A stretch of DNA of 64,000 bases from Actinomadura violacea. Lineage in GTDB: Bacteria > Actinomycetota > Actinomycetes > Streptosporangiales > Streptosporangiaceae. A program made the translations under genes and the position numbers. The notes beneath the pieces are model-generated. The model saw only the letters and a program-made list of their open reading frames with translations. It was not told where the DNA came from and did no database searches. Every line of letters starts with the position of its first letter. Positions within the stretch are counted from its first letter, which is position 1. Below are positions 62,339-64,000 of this stretch, one piece after another. The DNA lies in contig NZ_JAGEPF010000005.1 in NCBI RefSeq assembly GCF_017573465.1, positions 310,001 to 374,000 on the forward strand, written 5' to 3'.

Positions 62339-62409
62339 TGCCGCCCGGAGGAGTCGAACCTCCATATCCGGGGTAAGAGCCCGGAGTCCTCCCATTGAAC
62401 GAGAGCGGC
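62339..62409 (-). tRNA. tRNA-Lys (anticodon CTT)
   Basis: Acceptor GCCGCTC/GGGCGGC has one G-T pair. The anticodon loop is CTCTTAC on stem CCGGG/CCCGG, and the T arm GGAGG-TTCGACT-CCTCC. The discriminator is A. The D arm GTTCAATGGGAGGAC is compact, giving a 71-nt tRNA, and the acceptor is unlike the usual bacterial tRNA-Lys. Confidence 0.8.
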
Positions 62410-62422
62410 GTGTCCCTCATCG

Positions 62423-62495
62423 AGCCGCACCCGGGAATCGAACCCGGTACTCCTGGGTGGAAGCCAGGTACCTCAACCATTTCGGCATGTGCGGC
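62423..62495 (-). tRNA. tRNA-Gly (anticodon TCC), atypical D arm
   Basis: Acceptor GCCGCAC/GTGCGGC is perfect. The anticodon loop is CTTCCAC on stem CCTGG/CCAGG, and the T arm CCGGG-TTCGATT-CCCGG. The D arm GCCGAAATGGTTGAGGT has a weak stem. The discriminator is T. Confidence 0.8.
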
Positions 62496-62520
62496 CGGGC
62501 GGAGCCGGCGGGCTCCGCGG

Positions 62521-62592
62521 TACCCCTGCCAGGACTCGAACCTGGGCTCCCGCGTTCGTAGCGCGGTGCTCTGTCCACTGAGCTACAGAGGT
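62521..62592 (-). tRNA. tRNA-Arg (anticodon ACG)
   Basis: Acceptor ACCTCTG/CAGGGGT has one wobble pair. The D arm is GCTCAGTGGACAGAGC, the anticodon loop CTACGAA on stem CCGCG/CGCGG, and the T arm CCAGG-TTCGAGT-CCTGG. The discriminator is A. A34 would be modified to inosine. Confidence 0.9.
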
Positions 62593-62597
62593 CTGCG

Positions 62598-62669
62598 TGG
62601 CCATCCGAGGAGTCGAACCTCGTCCTCCCGGTTTTCAACCAGGCGCTCATCCCCATGAGCTTGAAGGCC
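62598..62669 (-). tRNA. tRNA-Phe-like (anticodon GAA) with acceptor mismatch
   Basis: Acceptor GGCCTTC pairs with GATGGCC except for a T-T mismatch at the fifth pair. The anticodon loop is TTGAAAA on stem CCTGG/CCGGG, and the T arm CGAGG-TTCGACT-CCTCG. The discriminator is A. It may be a degenerate or specialised tRNA. Confidence 0.7.
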
Positions 62670-62670
62670 G

Positions 62671-62743
62671 TCGGGAAGCACGGACTCGAACCGCGTCTCT
62701 CCCGCTCCCAAGGCGGGCGGGGCACCGCATCCCCTTCTTCCCG
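62671..62743 (-). tRNA. tRNA-Pro (anticodon TGG)
   Basis: Acceptor CGGGAAG/CTTCCCG is perfect. The anticodon loop is CTTGGGA on stem CCCGC/GCGGG, and the T arm CGCGG-TTCGAGT-CCGTG has one G-T pair. The discriminator is A. Only one base separates it from the next tRNA. Confidence 0.85.
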
Positions 62744-62776
62744 TGGTCCGCGCGGGCGCGATGCCCGGCGCGGCCG

Positions 62777-62850
62777 TGGATCGGACCGGACTCGAACCGG
62801 CAACCTCCCGCTTGCGGGGCGGGCGCTCTCCCAAGTTGAGCTACAGACCC
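62777..62850 (-). tRNA. tRNA-Ala-like (anticodon CGC) with C33
   Basis: The acceptor GGGTCTG/CCGATCC includes the G3-T70 wobble that marks tRNA-Ala, but also one T-C mismatch at pair 6. The anticodon loop CCCGCAA has C where U33 is almost universal. The T arm is GCCGG-TTCGAGT-CCGGT. The discriminator is A. It is the first member of the array. Confidence 0.7.
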
Positions 62851-62930
62851 ATGGACCTGCGATTCAGTTGTCAATTCCTCGAATGCGCGCAGCATGAGGA
62901 GAACATTCGGCGAATGGTCGGGTGAGCATG

Positions 62931-62962
62931 AAAAAGGCCGCCGGGTCATTCCCCTGGCGGCC
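62931..62962 (-). terminator. Rho-independent terminator (minus strand)
   Basis: Reading the minus strand, GGCCGCC and GGCGGCC form a 7-bp stem with a 13-nt loop, followed by five T residues (62931-62935). It ends the transcript of the 49-residue ORF just upstream. Confidence 0.85.
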
Positions 62963-62982
62963 TCCGGCGGAACCTTGCGGCC

Positions 62983-63132
62983 CTATCCGGGGGCGCCCTG
63001 GGGGACGATGAAGCCTCGCCGCGGTCGAGCGGCGAACGCGCGCCCTTGCGGCTGCTGCACCTGCTTGGCGATGCCCGTTCCGATCATCTCCGCGGCTCCC
63101 TTCCGGCTCGTCCCGTGCGGTTCGTTACTCAT
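62983..63132 (-). CDS. Small protein of 49 residues, unknown function
   Basis: The reading frame starts MSNEPHGTSRKGAAEMIGTG and continues IAKQVQQPQGRAFAARPRRG to the end FIVPQGAPG. It is basic, Gln/Gly/Pro-rich, without a membrane segment. No clear ribosome site precedes the ATG, but a textbook terminator follows 20 bp after the stop on the same strand, which supports a real transcript. I do not recognise the family; a small ribosomal-associated or peptide-precursor role cannot be told. Confidence 0.5.
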   Translation of the reverse strand: MSNEPHGTSRKGAAEMIGTGIAKQVQQPQGRAFAARPRRGFIVPQGAPG

Positions 63133-63177
63133 ATGGTGCGGGACGCGGAATGAATGCGCAACACCTTTTCGACGTGA

Positions 63178-63212
63178 ATCGCCCCGGGCCCCGGAAAGGG
63201 GCCCGGGGCGAT
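63178..63212 (-). terminator. Perfect 15-bp GC hairpin after the LPFR-type small gene
   Basis: ATCGCCCCGGGCCCC (63178-63192) is fully complementary to 63198-63212, with loop GGAAA. It lies 14 bp after the stop of the 45-residue gene on the minus strand. No T-run follows. Confidence 0.65.
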
Positions 63213-63225
63213 CCGGGAATGGACG

Positions 63226-63363
63226 TCAGGCGCGCCGGCGGGTACGGGCCGGACGGCCCCCTCGGGAGGGGGTCAGCAGCCGGGCCAGGACCCGGAACGG
63301 CAGGGTCACGATGTCCACGATGGTGCCGGCGATGGCGCTGAGCGCTGCAGTGATGCGGCGCAT
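63226..63363 (-). CDS. Small LPFR-motif peptide
   Basis: Protein of 45 residues: MRRITAALSAIAGTIVDIVT, then LPFRVLARLLTPSRGG and a basic end RPARTRRRA. The N-terminal half is a likely membrane or amphipathic helix. The LPFR stretch recalls the short LPFR-domain proteins of actinomycetes, an identification from memory. AAGGAG precedes the ATG and a strong hairpin follows the stop, so the gene looks genuine. Confidence 0.65.
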   Translation of the reverse strand: MRRITAALSAIAGTIVDIVTLPFRVLARLLTPSRGGRPARTRRRA

Positions 63364-63416
63364 GGGGCTCACTCCTTCACGTCGTCCTGGTGGAACCCAT
63401 ACCCTCACGTGGCGTT

Positions 63417-64000
63417 CTACACGGGACGCGTGCCGACGATCACCGTCGCGGACTGCTCGTCGGACCGCGCGACGGACGCGGTGAGCCCGCTGCGGGCGAC
63501 GGCGTCCAGGGCGTCCGCGACCTGCCGCTCGCCCGTCTCGAACAGCAGGTGCCCGCCGGGCGCCAGCCACCGCGGCGCCTCCGCGGTCACGCGCCGCAGC
63601 ACGTCGAGGCCGTCGGAGCCGCCGTCCAGCGCGACGAGCGGCTCGTGGGCCCGGGCCTCCGCCGGCAGCAGTCCGACCTCGCCCGAGGGGACGTAGGGGA
63701 CGTTGGCCAACAGCACGTCGACACGTCCCCGCAGGTCGGCGGGCAGGGCGTCGAACAGGTCGCCCTCGTGGACGCGTCCGCCCGCCGGGACGACGTTGCG
63801 GCGCGCGCACCGCACCGCCGCCGGCTCGACGTCGGCGGCGTGCAGCTCGAACGCGTCCAGGCCCGCGACGAGCGCGACGCCGAGCGCGCCGGACCCGCAG
63901 CACAGGTCGACGACGACCGGACGGGGCGGCAGCAGCCCGGCCGCCCGCTCGACGAGGAACTCGGTGCGGCGGCGCGGGACGAACACGCCGGGGCCGACGG
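63417..64000 (-). CDS. PrmC/HemK-related protein-glutamine methyltransferase, cut by window edge
   Basis: The C-terminal 194 residues of a SAM-dependent N5-glutamine methyltransferase-like protein. It enters at GVFVPRRRTEFLVERA, then VVVDLCCGSGALGVALVAG (SAM motif I) and LLANVPYVPSGEVGLLPAEA. The catalytic motif is NVPY rather than the NPPY of PrmC, as in the actinobacterial PrmC-related group, so the target may not be release factors. The start lies beyond the window. Confidence 0.85.
   Translation of the reverse strand, partial: VGPGVFVPRRRTEFLVERAAGLLPPRPVVVDLCCGSGALGVALVAGLDAFELHAADVEPAAVRCARRNVVPAGGRVHEGDLFDALPADLRGRVDVLLANVPYVPSGEVGLLPAEARAHEPLVALDGGSDGLDVLRRVTAEAPRWLAPGGHLLFETGERQVADALDAVARSGLTASVARSDEQSATVIVGTRPV

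Noticed and set aside
62141..62850. Short plus-strand frames containing repeated DSNL/SNRQP-type peptides
   Set aside because: These are the complement of conserved tRNA T-arm sequence, not coding.

Overview
This window is very GC-rich, its codons end almost always in G or C, and starts at GTG or TTG are common. The gene content is typical of a large-genome, aerobic, filamentous actinomycete. The strongest signs are three DUF397 genes with two XRE/DUF5753 regulators and two RsbW-like ATPases, a DUF574-type methyltransferase, DUF5999, DUF4240 and a CU044_5270-type ECF sigma partner. Streptosporangiales or Thermomonosporaceae (Actinomadura-like) is my best guess, but it is an inference. No rRNA, CRISPR array, transposase or integrase was seen.

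Layout. 0-4.3 kb: a cut-off TetR gene, twin TetR-like operators, a cobalamin riboswitch and a B12 uptake and salvage operon (btuF-btuC-btuD-cbiZ). A second cobalamin riboswitch at about 20.1 kb precedes bluB, which makes the lower ligand of B12. 4.4-8.1 kb: a coiled-coil zinc-ribbon protein, an acyl-CoA synthetase and a TetR regulator. The regulator faces, across two palindromic operators, a leucine/isovalerate-type operon (carboxylase beta and alpha subunits, HMG-CoA lyase, acyl-CoA dehydrogenase; 8.1-13.8 kb). 13.8-23.8 kb: MarR with MFS, LysR, a methyltransferase, DUF4240, membrane proteins, bluB, GNAT, and an ECF sigma factor with its CU044_5270 partner.

23.8-38.8 kb is the most unusual stretch. 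It holds three DUF397 loci, an Lrp-hydrolase segment flanked by a 23-bp repeat, and a nucleotidyl-cyclase-like protein followed by a 1085-residue NACHT/LRR (NLR-like) ATPase. It also holds an MFS exporter, an acyl-CoA synthetase, and a regularly phased TGCA array in a DUF397/ATPase promoter. The cyclase-NACHT pair is the best candidate for an undescribed defence or signalling system.

38.8-57.7 kb: OtsA, a release-factor-like protein without GGQ, DoxX/MarR, a cytokinin-dehydrogenase-like flavoenzyme, HD and YbaK proteins, a two-component system with a DedA protein bearing a repeat tail, a DUF574 methyltransferase, and two small membrane proteins sharing an acidic motif. A molybdopterin oxidoreductase, YdcF, a DUF4041/GIY-YIG protein, a PRPP synthetase, a SnoaL-like protein and an ArsR-SRPBCC fusion complete this part. 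57.8-64 kb: an acyl-CoA dehydrogenase, a LysR-controlled galactarate/talarate pair (kdgD plus dehydratase), a tight array of eight tRNA genes, two tiny proteins between hairpins, and a cut-off PrmC-like methyltransferase.
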